In this document: positions 33,799 through 42,591 of the stretch, one piece after another
How positions within the stretch are numbered: the stretch's first letter is position 1
Layout of the letters: every line of letters starts with the position of its first letter
NCBI RefSeq assembly: GCF_000348685.1
Contig: NZ_ANLA01000004.1
Location: forward strand, 496,001 to 560,000
DNA length: 64,000 bases
Direction of reading: 5' to 3'
Origin: Xanthomarina gelatinilytica
GTDB lineage: Bacteria > Bacteroidota > Bacteroidia > Flavobacteriales > Flavobacteriaceae
Notes under the pieces: generated by a model
The model's database searches: none
Seen by the model: the letters and a program-made list of their open reading frames with translations, nothing else
What the model was told of the DNA's origin: nothing
Made by a program: the position numbers and the translations under genes

Positions 33799-34599
33799 TT
33801 ATTCCACAGCTTCAAAAACTGCCAAAGGCGCCATTTTAGCCTTGTTCAATGTCATGGTATTTCCGTTAAGCGAAAAGTTGTCTGCTTTGTTCAGGACCTC
33901 TTTAAATTGATCTTCAACTGTCATGTCTGGACAAGCCTTCATGGTTGTTGCTATTTTGGAAAGTTTCAATTGTGTGTTGTTCTCAATGGTATAGGTGCCA
34001 TTAAAGGTGTTGCATCCAGCATGACCAAACACTCTATTTTCTTCAGTCGCAAAAGAAATAAAAGCCTCACTGTTGGTAATGTCTTTTCCCATAAGTTTCA
34101 TCAATTTCCATTTGGTGTCTGTAAAGGCAATCTCGTTATCATTGGAATTATTTTGTTTTTTCAAAACGTAAAAATCGGCTAATTCGCCAGTTACTTTATT
34201 TCCAGATCTATCCAGTTGTGTCAAGGTGTTTTCACCTACAAAATACATGGTACCATTATCGTCTGATAATTGTATTTTTTGACCATCGTCCAACCATTTA
34301 ATATAGCCACGACTATCAAAAACACCATCTTTTTTGCCTAGGTAATTGTCTTTGGCAACAAAGGTTTGGTCTTTTTTAATGGTAATGGTTCTTTCAATCC
34401 CTTCACAATCGGCACATGGTAAGGTCCCTTTGTATGTGCCTTCCCAATCCAAGGAACTTTCGCTTGTATGTGAATCGATTACCATTTCTTCTTCAAGAAG
34501 GTTTTCTGAGGATGTTTCAGGATTCTTTTTTTCGTTGTTATTGCAACTGGTAAAAAGAATAAGCGCTAAGGCTGTTAATTCTAATAATCTAAATTTCAT
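33799..34599 (-). CDS. NlpE-like plus META-domain lipoprotein
   Basis: This 266-residue lipoprotein has the lipobox in LALILFTSC, followed by NNNEKK. Residues 50-145 resemble the NlpE N-terminal domain, with the CADC motif (GTLPCADCEGIERTITI). Residues 155-262 form a META/HslJ domain (WKLMKLMGKDI, FGHAGCNTFNGTYTI, MKACPDMTVEDQF). NlpE in E. coli signals envelope or copper stress, and META domains are linked to heat or antibiotic resistance. It starts 11 nt downstream of the OmpA-family gene and ends at a terminator, so it is part of a short envelope operon. Confidence 0.9.
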   Translation of the reverse strand: MKFRLLELTALALILFTSCNNNEKKNPETSSENLLEEEMVIDSHTSESSLDWEGTYKGTLPCADCEGIERTITIKKDQTFVAKDNYLGKKDGVFDSRGYIKWLDDGQKIQLSDDNGTMYFVGENTLTQLDRSGNKVTGELADFYVLKKQNNSNDNEIAFTDTKWKLMKLMGKDITNSEAFISFATEENRVFGHAGCNTFNGTYTIENNTQLKLSKIATTMKACPDMTVEDQFKEVLNKADNFSLNGNTMTLNKAKMAPLAVFEAVE

Positions 34600-34610
34600 T
34601 TGTATATTTA

Positions 34611-35315
34611 TTAATTGTTTGCTTGGTTTTTAGCTTCTTCTATCATTTTTTCACTAGGTAAAATGGCCACATTTACACGTCTGTTTTTGGCTCTGCCTTC
34701 TGCAGTGGAATTGTCGTGCATAGGTTGTGTTTCCCCAAACCAATTGGTTGTAAACCTACCACTGTTCAATCCTGTGCCAATTAGGTAATTGGTAACGGCA
34801 TAGGCCCTATTTTTAGAGAGTGTCATATTATAAGATTCTGCACCAACACTGTCTGTATGGCCAACAACCAAAATATTGGTATCTGGATATTCTTTGAACA
34901 CGTTTGCCAATTTATTTAAGGTTTCTTGAGAGGCACTATTAATGTTGTATTTGTCTGTTGCAAAATACACACCACTATTTTCGTCAAAGGTAACCACAAT
35001 ACCATCATCTACACGTTCTACTTGTGCTCCAGGGATTTCTTCCTCAATTTTTTGGGCTTGCTTGTCCATTTTATTACCAATAAGCACACCAGCTCCACCA
35101 CCTACAACGCCACCAATAACAGCACCTAATTCGCCATTACCACCTTTACCAACATTGTTGCCAATTATGGCACCCAATATGGCTCCACCAGTTGCACCAA
35201 TTACAGCACCTTTTTGCTTGTTGTTTGCGTTGTCTACAGCTTTGCAATTTGTAAAGCTAATTAGTGTTAAGCCTATTAGAGTGGCTATTTTTAATTTATT
35301 TATAAGTAAGTTCAT
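34611..35315 (-). CDS. OmpA-family lipoprotein with glycine-zipper segment
   Basis: This 234-residue protein has a lipobox (LISFTNC-KAVDN). Residues 35-83 form a glycine-zipper region (GAVIGATGGAILGAIIGNN and following). Residues 115-225 form an OmpA C-terminal peptidoglycan-binding domain, with NILVVGHTDSVGAESYN and the arginine motif AEGRAKNRRVNVAI. It should link the outer membrane to peptidoglycan. The upstream lipocalin-like gene ends 4 nt before its start, and the NlpE/META gene follows 11 nt later, so three envelope lipoproteins are co-transcribed. Confidence 0.93.
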   Translation of the reverse strand: MNLLINKLKIATLIGLTLISFTNCKAVDNANNKQKGAVIGATGGAILGAIIGNNVGKGGNGELGAVIGGVVGGGAGVLIGNKMDKQAQKIEEEIPGAQVERVDDGIVVTFDENSGVYFATDKYNINSASQETLNKLANVFKEYPDTNILVVGHTDSVGAESYNMTLSKNRAYAVTNYLIGTGLNSGRFTTNWFGETQPMHDNSTAEGRAKNRRVNVAILPSEKMIEEAKNQANN

Positions 35316-35319
35316 GATT

Positions 35320-35790
35320 TTAAAGTTTTGTAAAGTTCATAAATATGGTAAATGGCTTATTGTTTACAGAAACGGTTTGTTGCCATTGCATGTTGGTTTC
35401 GGATAAGGCATTGAGTCTTAACCTAAACCCTTGATTGGTTTCCGATTTGCCTTTTTTGTTTGTTGGCTTTAGAAGGAAGTCGTACAAACCTGTGGTTTCA
35501 TCAATTTCTTGAATGGTAAACACAAAATAGCGTTCTCCCAGTTCACAGGAAGAATCGTTTATACTGTAAACACCTGTGTTGTTATTTGGAATAAACTGCC
35601 AAGTACTACCTTCAAAACAGGACTTGGAAGCATCGTCCAAAAGGGTTACGTTATAGGTTCCCGATTCACTGTATGTTATGGAGGTTAATGTCCAGTTTCC
35701 TTTAATGACTTTTTTGGAATCCCTAACGGTTTTTGAGGTTCCACAAGAGATTAAGCATAAAGCAAATAAAAAAATGAGTGCATGTTTCAT
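35320..35790 (-). CDS. Lipocalin-like lipoprotein
   Basis: This 156-residue protein has a lipobox (LFALCLISC-GTSKT). A lipocalin-like beta barrel typical of Bacteroidota follows: VIKGNWTLTSITYSESGTYNV, the CFEGSTWQFIPNNNTGVYSI segment and a closing strand NKPFTIFMNFTKL. Small lipophilic or envelope-stress ligands are possible but unknown. It is the first gene of the three-gene lipoprotein operon. Confidence 0.87.
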   Translation of the reverse strand: MKHALIFLFALCLISCGTSKTVRDSKKVIKGNWTLTSITYSESGTYNVTLLDDASKSCFEGSTWQFIPNNNTGVYSINDSSCELGERYFVFTIQEIDETTGLYDFLLKPTNKKGKSETNQGFRLRLNALSETNMQWQQTVSVNNKPFTIFMNFTKL

Positions 35791-35948
35791 CTTTAATGAT
35801 TGTTTTTATATGTGTATCAAATGTAGGCAATAAACCCTTTCAAGATTGATGCAAAAAATTAAAATTATAATTCATTTACGTGCGTGACTATCTTATTTAC
35901 GGAAGAATTTTCCTATGAGATGTTTTTGTTATTGATTTTCAGAAAACC

Positions 35949-36581
35949 TTAACATCTTTTAAATAAGGTATAAATGTATGGTCGTTCGCCACCAAAGGGG
36001 TTTATAAAGGTATGATTGAATGAATCTATAAGTTGAAAGTCTGCTCCAAGACTATTTTGAAGCATCTCCACATTGTAGCGTTTTAAATCCAAACCACAGC
36101 ATTTTGGGGCACCAACCAAGGAAAAAACGGCAATAAGCACATAGCCATTTTTAGAAACTATGTTTTTAATAAGGTTGAAATAAGCCCTTTGTTCTTCTTC
36201 TTTTAGAAAAAAATGAAGCACAGCTCGATCAACCCATACATCTATAGGTTCTAGATTTTGTAATAAAGTGGGATTGGTTAAATCGTCGGCTATGCAGTTT
36301 AGGGTATAACCATGGGATTTTAGGATTCTGTCTTTTAGTTTTTTAAGGGCAACAGGGCTTAAATCGTTTGCAATAAGATTTGTATAGCCTTTATCTAAAA
36401 GTGCCTCTATTAAGGTAGTGGTTCCAACACCTACATTTAAAATTTTGGCATCGGTTTCAAGCTTGCAGGACTCAATAAGCTGCATGGTTTGTGCTGGGTT
36501 TTCTTCAAACCAACCAAGCTTCTGGTCTTCCTTGTTATAAGCTGTATTCCAATGCGATTGTAAATCTTTAGGGTTGTTCAT
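35949..36581 (-). CDS. Class I SAM-dependent methyltransferase
   Basis: This 210-residue cytoplasmic protein has a class I methyltransferase fold. Motif I is ILNVGVGTTTLIEALLDKG, followed by LIANDLSPVALKKLKDRI and the active-site side segment VDVWVDRAVLHFF. The opening SHWNTAYNKEDQKLGWFEENP resembles thiopurine methyltransferase and CSKMT-like enzymes, where this region binds the substrate. The acceptor is unknown. The gap of 18 nt to the next gene downstream suggests co-transcription with it. Confidence 0.88.
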   Translation of the reverse strand: MNNPKDLQSHWNTAYNKEDQKLGWFEENPAQTMQLIESCKLETDAKILNVGVGTTTLIEALLDKGYTNLIANDLSPVALKKLKDRILKSHGYTLNCIADDLTNPTLLQNLEPIDVWVDRAVLHFFLKEEEQRAYFNLIKNIVSKNGYVLIAVFSLVGAPKCCGLDLKRYNVEMLQNSLGADFQLIDSFNHTFINPFGGERPYIYTLFKRC

Positions 36582-36599
36582 CTCTGTTTAATAAAACTA

Positions 36600-38007
36600 T
36601 TAAAATTTAAAAAAATTGTAAGCCTGTGAAGTTCTGTCGAAACCACCCCAAATAAAATGGTTTTTATATTTAAAAATAGTTTGGGCTTCTAACGTATTTA
36701 ATTTTTTGTTTGCTTTAAAAGCATGTATTTTATCAAATCCATTTTTAGGTATTTCTCCTTGAACATGATTAAAATTTTCGTCCAATAAACTCAAAACCCT
36801 TATAGATTTACTATTGGTATAAGAGTCAAACATGGACATAATAATAGCTCCAGTAATACCACCTAGAACGCCTCCAGTTATCATGCTCAAATTGCTTGGT
36901 CTGGGCTCGTAACTTCCCAAGGTAACCACATAATTGTTATTGTTTTTATATGCTGAAATTGCCATTTTAGAATGAATAACCTTTCTAATGAATTGAGATG
37001 TTTTCTCCAATTCCCTATAACCATCAAAATCACCACCTTCCAGAATAATGGGAGAATTTTTAAAATGAATAGAATCATCCTCAGAAATTACATATTCCTT
37101 TATTATGGTATTATTTGTTAGGTCTATAAAGTTTATGACCAATTTTTCATTTGAAATATACGAGTCAATAAGTACTTCATCTATTAAAAAACTGCTATGT
37201 GTATTTGCAGAATTGTTTTTGGAAAAATGTACATTTTCAATTTTATTAAAACCAGATACTTCATTTTTTAGGTCTAGGCTAATAACATAGGTGTGCTTAT
37301 CAGTGAGGTTTATTGTTAAAATGATAGTGTCTTGTGTTGAAAAAATTTTCGTGCTGGCCACGGCTTGGTCTAAAGAACAGGGTAAATTATTGTCAATAAA
37401 TTCAAAAGCATTGGTTTTGTGTACAATAAATAAAAAGGAATATAGATTGTAGGTTATTCCATTGTCTCTTTCAAAGGTTTTGTCTGAAAAATCATAGGAA
37501 CTTTCTTTAAATGTTCCATTCAAATTAAAAGTGTACAGTTTAAGAGTGGACGATTTCTTTTTAATTGTTAGCAAATGAAGTCCTAGCTCATTTTTTACAA
37601 ATTGAATGGGGTTTTCGCCTTTTAAATCTATTGCCACATCATCAATAAGTTGACTGGTTCCTAAATTGAAATCAACTTTAACACAACTTATTTTTTTCAT
37701 GGATGCATTTGCAAAAAACAAGGTATATTGAAATCCTTCAAACACATAACCTACTAAATCTTCAGAGGGCAAATTGTTAAAAGAAAAAGTATGCAATAAT
37801 TGTTTTTCATTATTATAAAGCTCAGCAATGAAACCTTTTTTTATTTTATAAAATATAGCAAATTCACCAGTTTTGGAATTGACAATAGGTGTTGCTTCTT
37901 TTATGGTTTCGTTTTCAAAAAGTCTGTTGGTTGAATATAACCAATCTTCTTGGGCAGTAGCCAAACATGAAACAAAAGCATACAAGCAAAAAAAAAAAGG
38001 CTCTCAT
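36600..38007 (-). CDS. Exported protein of unknown function with frameshifted signal peptide
   Basis: The in-frame part (36600-37985) encodes about 461 residues without an ATG start. An ATG at 38007, 1 nt after the metG stop, opens M-R-A-F-F-F, but 11 T (coding strand) put it one base out of frame with the rest. With ten T it reads MRAFFFCLYAFVSCLATAQ, a good signal peptide ending just before EDWLYSTNRL. The mature part is a beta-rich protein with no motif I recognise. Near residue 385 is a glycine-rich hydrophobic segment (ITGGVLGGITGAIIMSMF). Either the tract is a phase-variable switch in the off state, or the sequence has a one-base error. The function is unknown. Confidence 0.75.
37988..37998. 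repeat. 11-A homopolymer tract within the signal-peptide codons
   Basis: Eleven consecutive A (T on the coding strand) interrupt the signal peptide of the gene above. Ten or thirteen would restore the frame. Such tracts are prone to slippage in replication and to sequencing error. Confidence 0.85.
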
Positions 38008-38008
38008 A

Positions 38009-40165
38009 TTAACTTATATGCAATCCGTTATTCACTTTGGCATCATCAGGATTTACGAACACCAATTTGCCATCAGCAGTCTCTGTCATTAAAATCATGC
38101 CTTGACTTTCCACACCACGTAAGGCTCTTGGTGCCAAATTAACCAAAACCGTAACTTTTTTTCCAACTACTTCTTCTGGAGTGAAACTTTCGGCAATTCC
38201 GGACACAATGGTCCTTACATCAATGCCTGTATCTACTTTTAAAACCAAAAGTTTTTTGGCTTTGGGCATTTTTTCAGCTTCCAAGATGGTTCCAACCCTT
38301 AGGTCCAGCTTGGTGAAATCTTCAAATGAAATGGTTTCTTTTTGAGGTTCTACGGCTTTGTTCGCAGCTTCATTGGCTTTTTTGGTCGCCAATAATTTGT
38401 CTATTTGTGCCTGAACGGTTTCGTCTTCAATTTTTGAGAACAACAATTCGGCTTTTCCTATTTGATGTCCAACAGGTAGTAGAGTGTCTTTTAATGATAT
38501 GTCATTCCAACTTAAAGTGTCTTTGCGAGACTTATTTTTTTGAGCCGTGGCAATCTCTTTGTTTGATGAGATAACCACATCGCTTTGCTCCTCGTTATGA
38601 CATAATCTTAAAATATCTTTTAATTTGTTTGAAGTAAATGGTAAAAAAGGCTCGCTTAATGTAGCTAAAGCCGAAGCTATTTGTAAGGCGACAAACATAA
38701 TGGTTCGTGTTCTGGCTTCATTTTCTTTAATTACTTTCCAAGGTTCTTCGTCTGCTAAATATTTATTTCCAAGTCTGGCTAAATTCATTAGCTCCTGACC
38801 GGCTTCACGAAACCTGTAACGCTCAATGGAGCTTGCAATAACAGCAGGATAGGCTTTTACTGTCGCAAGGGTTTCTTCGTCTATTTGCGAAAATTCACTT
38901 GGTTCGGGAACAAGGCCGTTGTAATACTTGTTGGTCAACACCACCACACGGTTGATAAAGTTTCCAAAAATGGCTACCAACTCGTTGTTGTTTCTTGCCT
39001 GAAAATCTTTCCAGGTAAAATCGTTATCCTTTGTTTCTGGAGCATTGGCTGTTAAAGCATATCGCAATACGTCCTGCTGATTTGGAAAATCTTCTAAATA
39101 TTCTGGCAACCAAACAGCCCAATTTTTAGAGGTTGACAATTTGTTGCCTTCTAAATTCAAAAATTCGTTTGCAGGTACATTATCTGGTAAAATATAACTT
39201 CCTTCAGCTTTTAGCATGGCAGGAAATATAATACAGTGAAACACAATATTGTCCTTGCCTATAAAATGAACCAATTTGGTGTCTTTATCTTTCCAGTAAG
39301 GCTCCCAGTCTTTTCCTTCGCGTGCTGCCCACTCTTTGGTTGCGGAAATATAACCAATAGGCGCATCAAACCAAACATAAAGCACTTTGCCTTCGGCATC
39401 TGGAAGAGGCACGGGAATTCCCCAGTCTAAATCCCTAGTTACAGCTCTTGGACGCAAACCATCGTCAATCCAAGATTTTACTTGTCCGTAAACATTGGGT
39501 TTCCAGTCTTTTTTGTGTCCTTTTAAAATCCATTCCCTTAAAAAGGCTTCGTGTTTATCTAGAGGTAAAAACCAGTGTTTGGTTTGTTTTAAAGTTGGTA
39601 CATTGCCAGTAATGGCAGACTTCGGGTTGATTAAATCCGTGGCATTATGACTGGTTCCACATTTTTCACATTGATCGCCATAACTTTCTTCGTTGCCACA
39701 TTTTGGGCAGGTTCCAATTACAAATCTATCGGCTAAAAACTGGTTGGCTTCCTCATCGTACAATTGTTCTGTAACCTCTTCAATAAACTCGCCTTTGTTG
39801 TAAAGTGTTGTAAAAAATCCTGAAGCTGTCTCGTGATGAATTTTTGCCGATGTTCTGGAATAATTGTCCAAAGAAATCCCAAAATCCTCGAACGATTTTT
39901 TTATAATGGCATGATATTTATCTACAATATCCTGAGGGGAAACCCCTTCTTTCTTTGCTTTAATGGTAATGGGAACGCCATGTTCGTCGCTTCCACAAAT
40001 AAAAGCCACATCGTTTCCTGTTAATCTTAAATAGCGTGCGTAAATATCTGCAGGCACATAAACACCTGCCAGATGACCAATATGAATTGGGCCATTTGTG
40101 TAAGGTAAAGCAGCTGTTATGGTATACCTGCTTGCCGACGAGGCAGGTTTTTTTGGTTGATTCAT
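38009..40165 (-). CDS. metG: Methionyl-tRNA synthetase with C-terminal tRNA-binding domain
   Basis: This 718-residue class I synthetase has the HIGH motif in [10 protein letters not shown], a zinc knuckle [18 protein letters not shown], the KMSKS variant [11 protein letters not shown], and a C-terminal EMAP-like tRNA-binding domain ([23 protein letters not shown]). It charges tRNA-Met. Two segments look foreign. Residues 6-14 (KPASSASRY) come from a perfect DNA palindrome. Residues 522-555 ([20 protein letters not shown] and following) come from a repeat-like element in the linker before the tRNA-binding domain. Neither touches the catalytic core. The next gene starts 1 nt after its stop. Confidence 0.97.
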   Translation of the reverse strand: MNQPKKPASSASRYTITAALPYTNGPIHIGHLAGVYVPADIYARYLRLTGNDVAFICGSDEHGVPITIKAKKEGVSPQDIVDKYHAIIKKSFEDFGISLDNYSRTSAKIHHETASGFFTTLYNKGEFIEEVTEQLYDEEANQFLADRFVIGTCPKCGNEESYGDQCEKCGTSHNATDLINPKSAITGNVPTLKQTKHWFLPLDKHEAFLREWILKGHKKDWKPNVYGQVKSWIDDGLRPRAVTRDLDWGIPVPLPDAEGKVLYVWFDAPIGYISATKEWAAREGKDWEPYWKDKDTKLVHFIGKDNIVFHCIIFPAMLKAEGSYILPDNVPANEFLNLEGNKLSTSKNWAVWLPEYLEDFPNQQDVLRYALTANAPETKDNDFTWKDFQARNNNELVAIFGNFINRVVVLTNKYYNGLVPEPSEFSQIDEETLATVKAYPAVIASSIERYRFREAGQELMNLARLGNKYLADEEPWKVIKENEARTRTIMFVALQIASALATLSEPFLPFTSNKLKDILRLCHNEEQSDVVISSNKEIATAQKNKSRKDTLSWNDISLKDTLLPVGHQIGKAELLFSKIEDETVQAQIDKLLATKKANEAANKAVEPQKETISFEDFTKLDLRVGTILEAEKMPKAKKLLVLKVDTGIDVRTIVSGIAESFTPEEVVGKKVTVLVNLAPRALRGVESQGMILMTETADGKLVFVNPDDAKVNNGLHIS
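38501..38601. repeat. Palindromic repeat element translated within the metG linker
   Basis: A region of about 101 bp is bounded by GTCAT/ATGAC. Its inner stem GTGGCAATCTC (38547-38557) / GAGATAACCAC (38568-38578) matches at 9 of 11 positions around a 10-nt loop. Flanking pieces such as TTGCGAG and CTCCTCGTTATGAC resemble the cattgcgagg...gtggcaatctc repeats I know from Bacteroidota intergenic DNA. It is read in frame as about 34 residues. Confidence 0.7.
40126..40148. repeat. Perfect palindromic repeat at the metG N-terminus
   Basis: Arms ACCTGC and GCAGGT enclose 11 nt (TTGCCGACGAG), itself partly symmetrical. It is translated on the minus strand as codons 6-14. Elements of this type (CCTGCC...GGCAGG) are frequent between genes in Flavobacteria. 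Confidence 0.65.
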
Positions 40166-40282
40166 ATATTTTGAATTATGTCATGTTAAACACAGTCTCT
40201 AAAATGACAAAAAATTGTTTTTTTAAGATTACAAAAGTACACATTTTAAAAGCGATTTATAAAAAAAATGTACATTTACCAT

Positions 40283-41299
40283 ATGATAAAAAACACATGC
40301 CTATTATGTTTGTTCTGTTTGGTTTTTTTCTTTGGAAAAACAACACTTTCAGCTCAAGAAGCACTAACTTATAAAACTCAAGTTTTGATACAACCTCCAT
40401 ATTTAAAAGCTGGCGATACAGTTGCTATTGTTGCTCCTTCAGGAATTTTAAAGAACAGATTGGGTGAAGTCCAACAAGCAACAGATTTACTAAAAAGTTG
40501 GGGCTTGAACGTAGTGGTTGGGAAGCATGTTTTTAATCAAAACAATCATTTTGCAGGAACGGATGCTGAAAGGTACGAAGATTTTCAGCAAGCGATGGAC
40601 GACCCAACCATAAGTGCCATTTGGTGTGCTCGAGGAGGTTATGGAACCGTTAGGATTTTAGATAAATTAAACTTTTCAAAATTTAGGGAAAACCCTAAAT
40701 GGCTTATAGGTTACAGCGATATTACTGCCTTGCACAATCAATTTCACAACGAAGGGTTTGAAAGCATCCATGCCTTAATGTGTACCAGTTTGACCAAGAA
40801 TTTAAAAGATATGAAAGATTCTATTTCAACTTTTAAGAAAGCCATTTTTGGAGAACCAATAAGTTATACGCTTAAGGGTTCCGATTATAATAGAACTGGA
40901 ACGGTTACAGCTCCTTTGGTTGGTGGAAATTTAACCATGTTGCATACTATGTTAGGTTCTAAAACGAGTATCGATACTAGTGGAAAAATTTTGTTTATTG
41001 AAGAAATAGGAGAGTATAAATATCATATAGACAGGATGTTACAAAGTTTAAAACGAGCAGGTTATTTTGATAATTGTGCAGGTGTTTTGGTTGGCGATAT
41101 GAGCAAATTGAGAAAAAATACAACCCTTTGGGGAACGTCCATTGAACAGCTTATCTTAGATGCCCTTGCAGAATATAATTTTCCGATTGCCTTTAACATG
41201 CCAGCTGGACACGAAACTGATAATCGTGCCATGATTTTAGGGAGAACCATTGAAATGACCGTTGAGAAGGATAATACAACGGTTGTTTTTGAGCCATAA
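40283..41299 (+). CDS. LD-carboxypeptidase (peptidase family S66), exported
   Basis: This protein has about 338 residues and a signal peptide (MIKNTCLLCLFCLVFFFGKTTLSAQ). The S66 fold shows the nucleophile Ser in WLIGYSDITALHN, the Glu in LFIEEIGEYKYHIDRML and the His in FNMPAGHETDNRAM. S66 enzymes remove the terminal D-Ala from muropeptide tetrapeptides during murein recycling, or in some cases hydrolyse peptide antibiotics. The export signal suggests a periplasmic role. An upstream ATG at 40268 is in frame, but the one at 40283 begins the signal peptide. Confidence 0.92.
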   Translation: MIKNTCLLCLFCLVFFFGKTTLSAQEALTYKTQVLIQPPYLKAGDTVAIVAPSGILKNRLGEVQQATDLLKSWGLNVVVGKHVFNQNNHFAGTDAERYEDFQQAMDDPTISAIWCARGGYGTVRILDKLNFSKFRENPKWLIGYSDITALHNQFHNEGFESIHALMCTSLTKNLKDMKDSISTFKKAIFGEPISYTLKGSDYNRTGTVTAPLVGGNLTMLHTMLGSKTSIDTSGKILFIEEIGEYKYHIDRMLQSLKRAGYFDNCAGVLVGDMSKLRKNTTLWGTSIEQLILDALAEYNFPIAFNMPAGHETDNRAMILGRTIEMTVEKDNTTVVFEP

Positions 41300-41310
41300 T
41301 ATTATCGTCC

Positions 41311-41324
41311 CATCCTGAAGGATG
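41311..41324. other. Small hairpin after the LD-carboxypeptidase gene
   Basis: CATCC-TGAA-GGATG is a 5-bp stem with a tight loop, 12 nt after the stop codon and without a T-run. It may be a fragment of a dispersed repeat or stabilise the 3' end; it is a poor terminator. Confidence 0.35.
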
Positions 41325-41341
41325 AAGCCTGTAAGTTGTTA

Positions 41342-41695
41342 TTAAAACAATTTTTTCTGAAAGAAAAAAAATAAAATAGCGCCAAAAAAATAAAGAAACA
41401 CATCAATTAAATCTCCTGTATATCGCGTATGGAGTTGTGGCATAAGCCATTCAAAATAAAAGGCATAATATGCTGTCATTAATAAGATAATACCCAAAGG
41501 TACATAAATGCTTTCCGTTTTTTTTATAAAACGTAGTATTGCCAAACTTAAACCTAGCACAATAGGCATGCATAATAAATCATTTACATAAAAATACACC
41601 CAATTAGGAAGAGGTAATGAGAACTTGCTTGCCAAATAAATTAAAAAAGCAAAAAAGCAAAGAATTAAAAAGATATGATTTTTTAAGATTTTCAT
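41342..41695 (-). CDS. Small four-helix membrane protein
   Basis: This protein of 117 residues from the ATG at 41695 has four predicted membrane helices. Conserved-looking polar positions lie in WVYFYVNDLLCMPIVLGL, YYAFYFEWLMPQLHTRYTGDLIDVFLYFFGA: Asp, Glu and His around helices 2-4. I recall similar short proteins in Flavobacteria, some annotated without proof as magnesium citrate transporter. Its ATG overlaps the stop of the upstream zinc-ribbon gene (ATGA at 41695-41692), so the two are translationally coupled. The frame extends further upstream, but only within that gene. Confidence 0.8.
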   Translation of the reverse strand: MKILKNHIFLILCFFAFLIYLASKFSLPLPNWVYFYVNDLLCMPIVLGLSLAILRFIKKTESIYVPLGIILLMTAYYAFYFEWLMPQLHTRYTGDLIDVFLYFFGAILFFFFQKKLF

Positions 41696-41988
41696 GCTGC
41701 AATGGCTGAAACTAGCCAAGCTATAAACATCCCAATTGCCATAAAAACTAGCCAAATAGAACGGATAATTTTAGCTCCAATTCTAACTATTAGAAAACGA
41801 TGATTTATATATTTTTCAAAAAAAGCTGGTTTCTTCTCTTTTAAAGCTTCTTGTTTCAAGCGCTCCTCTTTTTCCTTTTTTAAAACGAGTTCCCGTCTTA
41901 TTTTATAGGATAAAACAGTCCCACAATGCTCACAATAATCTCTGTTGGTATTGTAAATCCCACAATTTGGACATTTAATGGTAGCCAT
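41692..41988 (-). CDS. Zinc-ribbon membrane protein
   Basis: This protein of 98 residues starts at the ATG at 41988 (MATIKCPNCG). An N-terminal zinc ribbon CPNCGIYNTNRDYCEHCG is followed by a highly charged lysine/glutamate helix (LKKEKEERLKQEALKEKK). A C-terminal hydrophobic helix (IIRSIWLVFMAIGMFIAWLVSAIAA) then anchors it in the membrane. The zinc ribbon faces the cytoplasm if the usual topology holds. It is coupled to the four-helix protein gene through an ATGA overlap, which suggests they work together. The function is unknown. Confidence 0.8.
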   Translation of the reverse strand: MATIKCPNCGIYNTNRDYCEHCGTVLSYKIRRELVLKKEKEERLKQEALKEKKPAFFEKYINHRFLIVRIGAKIIRSIWLVFMAIGMFIAWLVSAIAA

Positions 41989-42159
41989 GTTCAGCGCTTT
42001 TGATGAAAACACAAAAGTACTACTTATTGTACGATTTACTTTTTAATTTGAAATTTACATTTACTTATTGTTAAATGAGTGAGAGATGGTTATCTTTAGC
42101 AAGAGACTGATAAAATGGTTTAATTAACGGAAAGCAATTTCTGATTCAAGGGAACTGGA

Positions 42160-42525
42160 ATGGCATATCACAACGAACTTGGCGAATGGGGAGAACAATT
42201 GGCAACAGAATACCTGTTAAAAAAAGGCTATGAAATTCTGGAGCGTAATTACTTTTACGACAAAGCCGAAGTAGATATAATTGCCAAAACACCAACAGGC
42301 GATTGTATTGCATGTGTAGAGGTGAAAACCAGAAACTCTGATGTGTTTGGCGATCCTCATAGCTTTGTAAGCAAAGGAAAAATTAAGCTTCTTGTTAAAG
42401 CAATGGACGCCTATCTTGTTGAAAATGATATTCCTCTTGAAACACGTTTTGATATAATTGCCATTATAAAAAACAAATCCACAGAAGAGCTTACACATTA
42501 TGAAAATGCATTTTACCACTTTTAA
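42160..42525 (+). CDS. YraN/UPF0102-family endonuclease-like protein
   Basis: This 121-residue protein is typical of YraN: GEWGEQLATEYLLKKGYEILERNYFYDKAEVDIIAK followed by CIACVEVKTRNSDVFGDPHSFVSKGK. The Asp and Glu-x-Lys (EVDII...CVEVK) form a restriction-endonuclease-like metal site. Members are thought to act on DNA or RNA structures, with the exact role unknown. It is a single gene convergent with mfd, with a 66-nt gap. Confidence 0.92.
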   Translation: MAYHNELGEWGEQLATEYLLKKGYEILERNYFYDKAEVDIIAKTPTGDCIACVEVKTRNSDVFGDPHSFVSKGKIKLLVKAMDAYLVENDIPLETRFDIIAIIKNKSTEELTHYENAFYHF

Positions 42526-42591
42526 CTCTCACACTTTTTATTGGCAAAGAAGAATGTGAAAACTTTATCAAATAAATACGAACCTCATAAA

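Noticed and set aside
34942-35406. A 154-codon open frame on the + strand opposite the OmpA-family gene
   Set aside because: Its proline-rich low-complexity product is the antisense of the glycine-zipper codons. It has no start context or family resemblance, and the minus-strand gene is certain.
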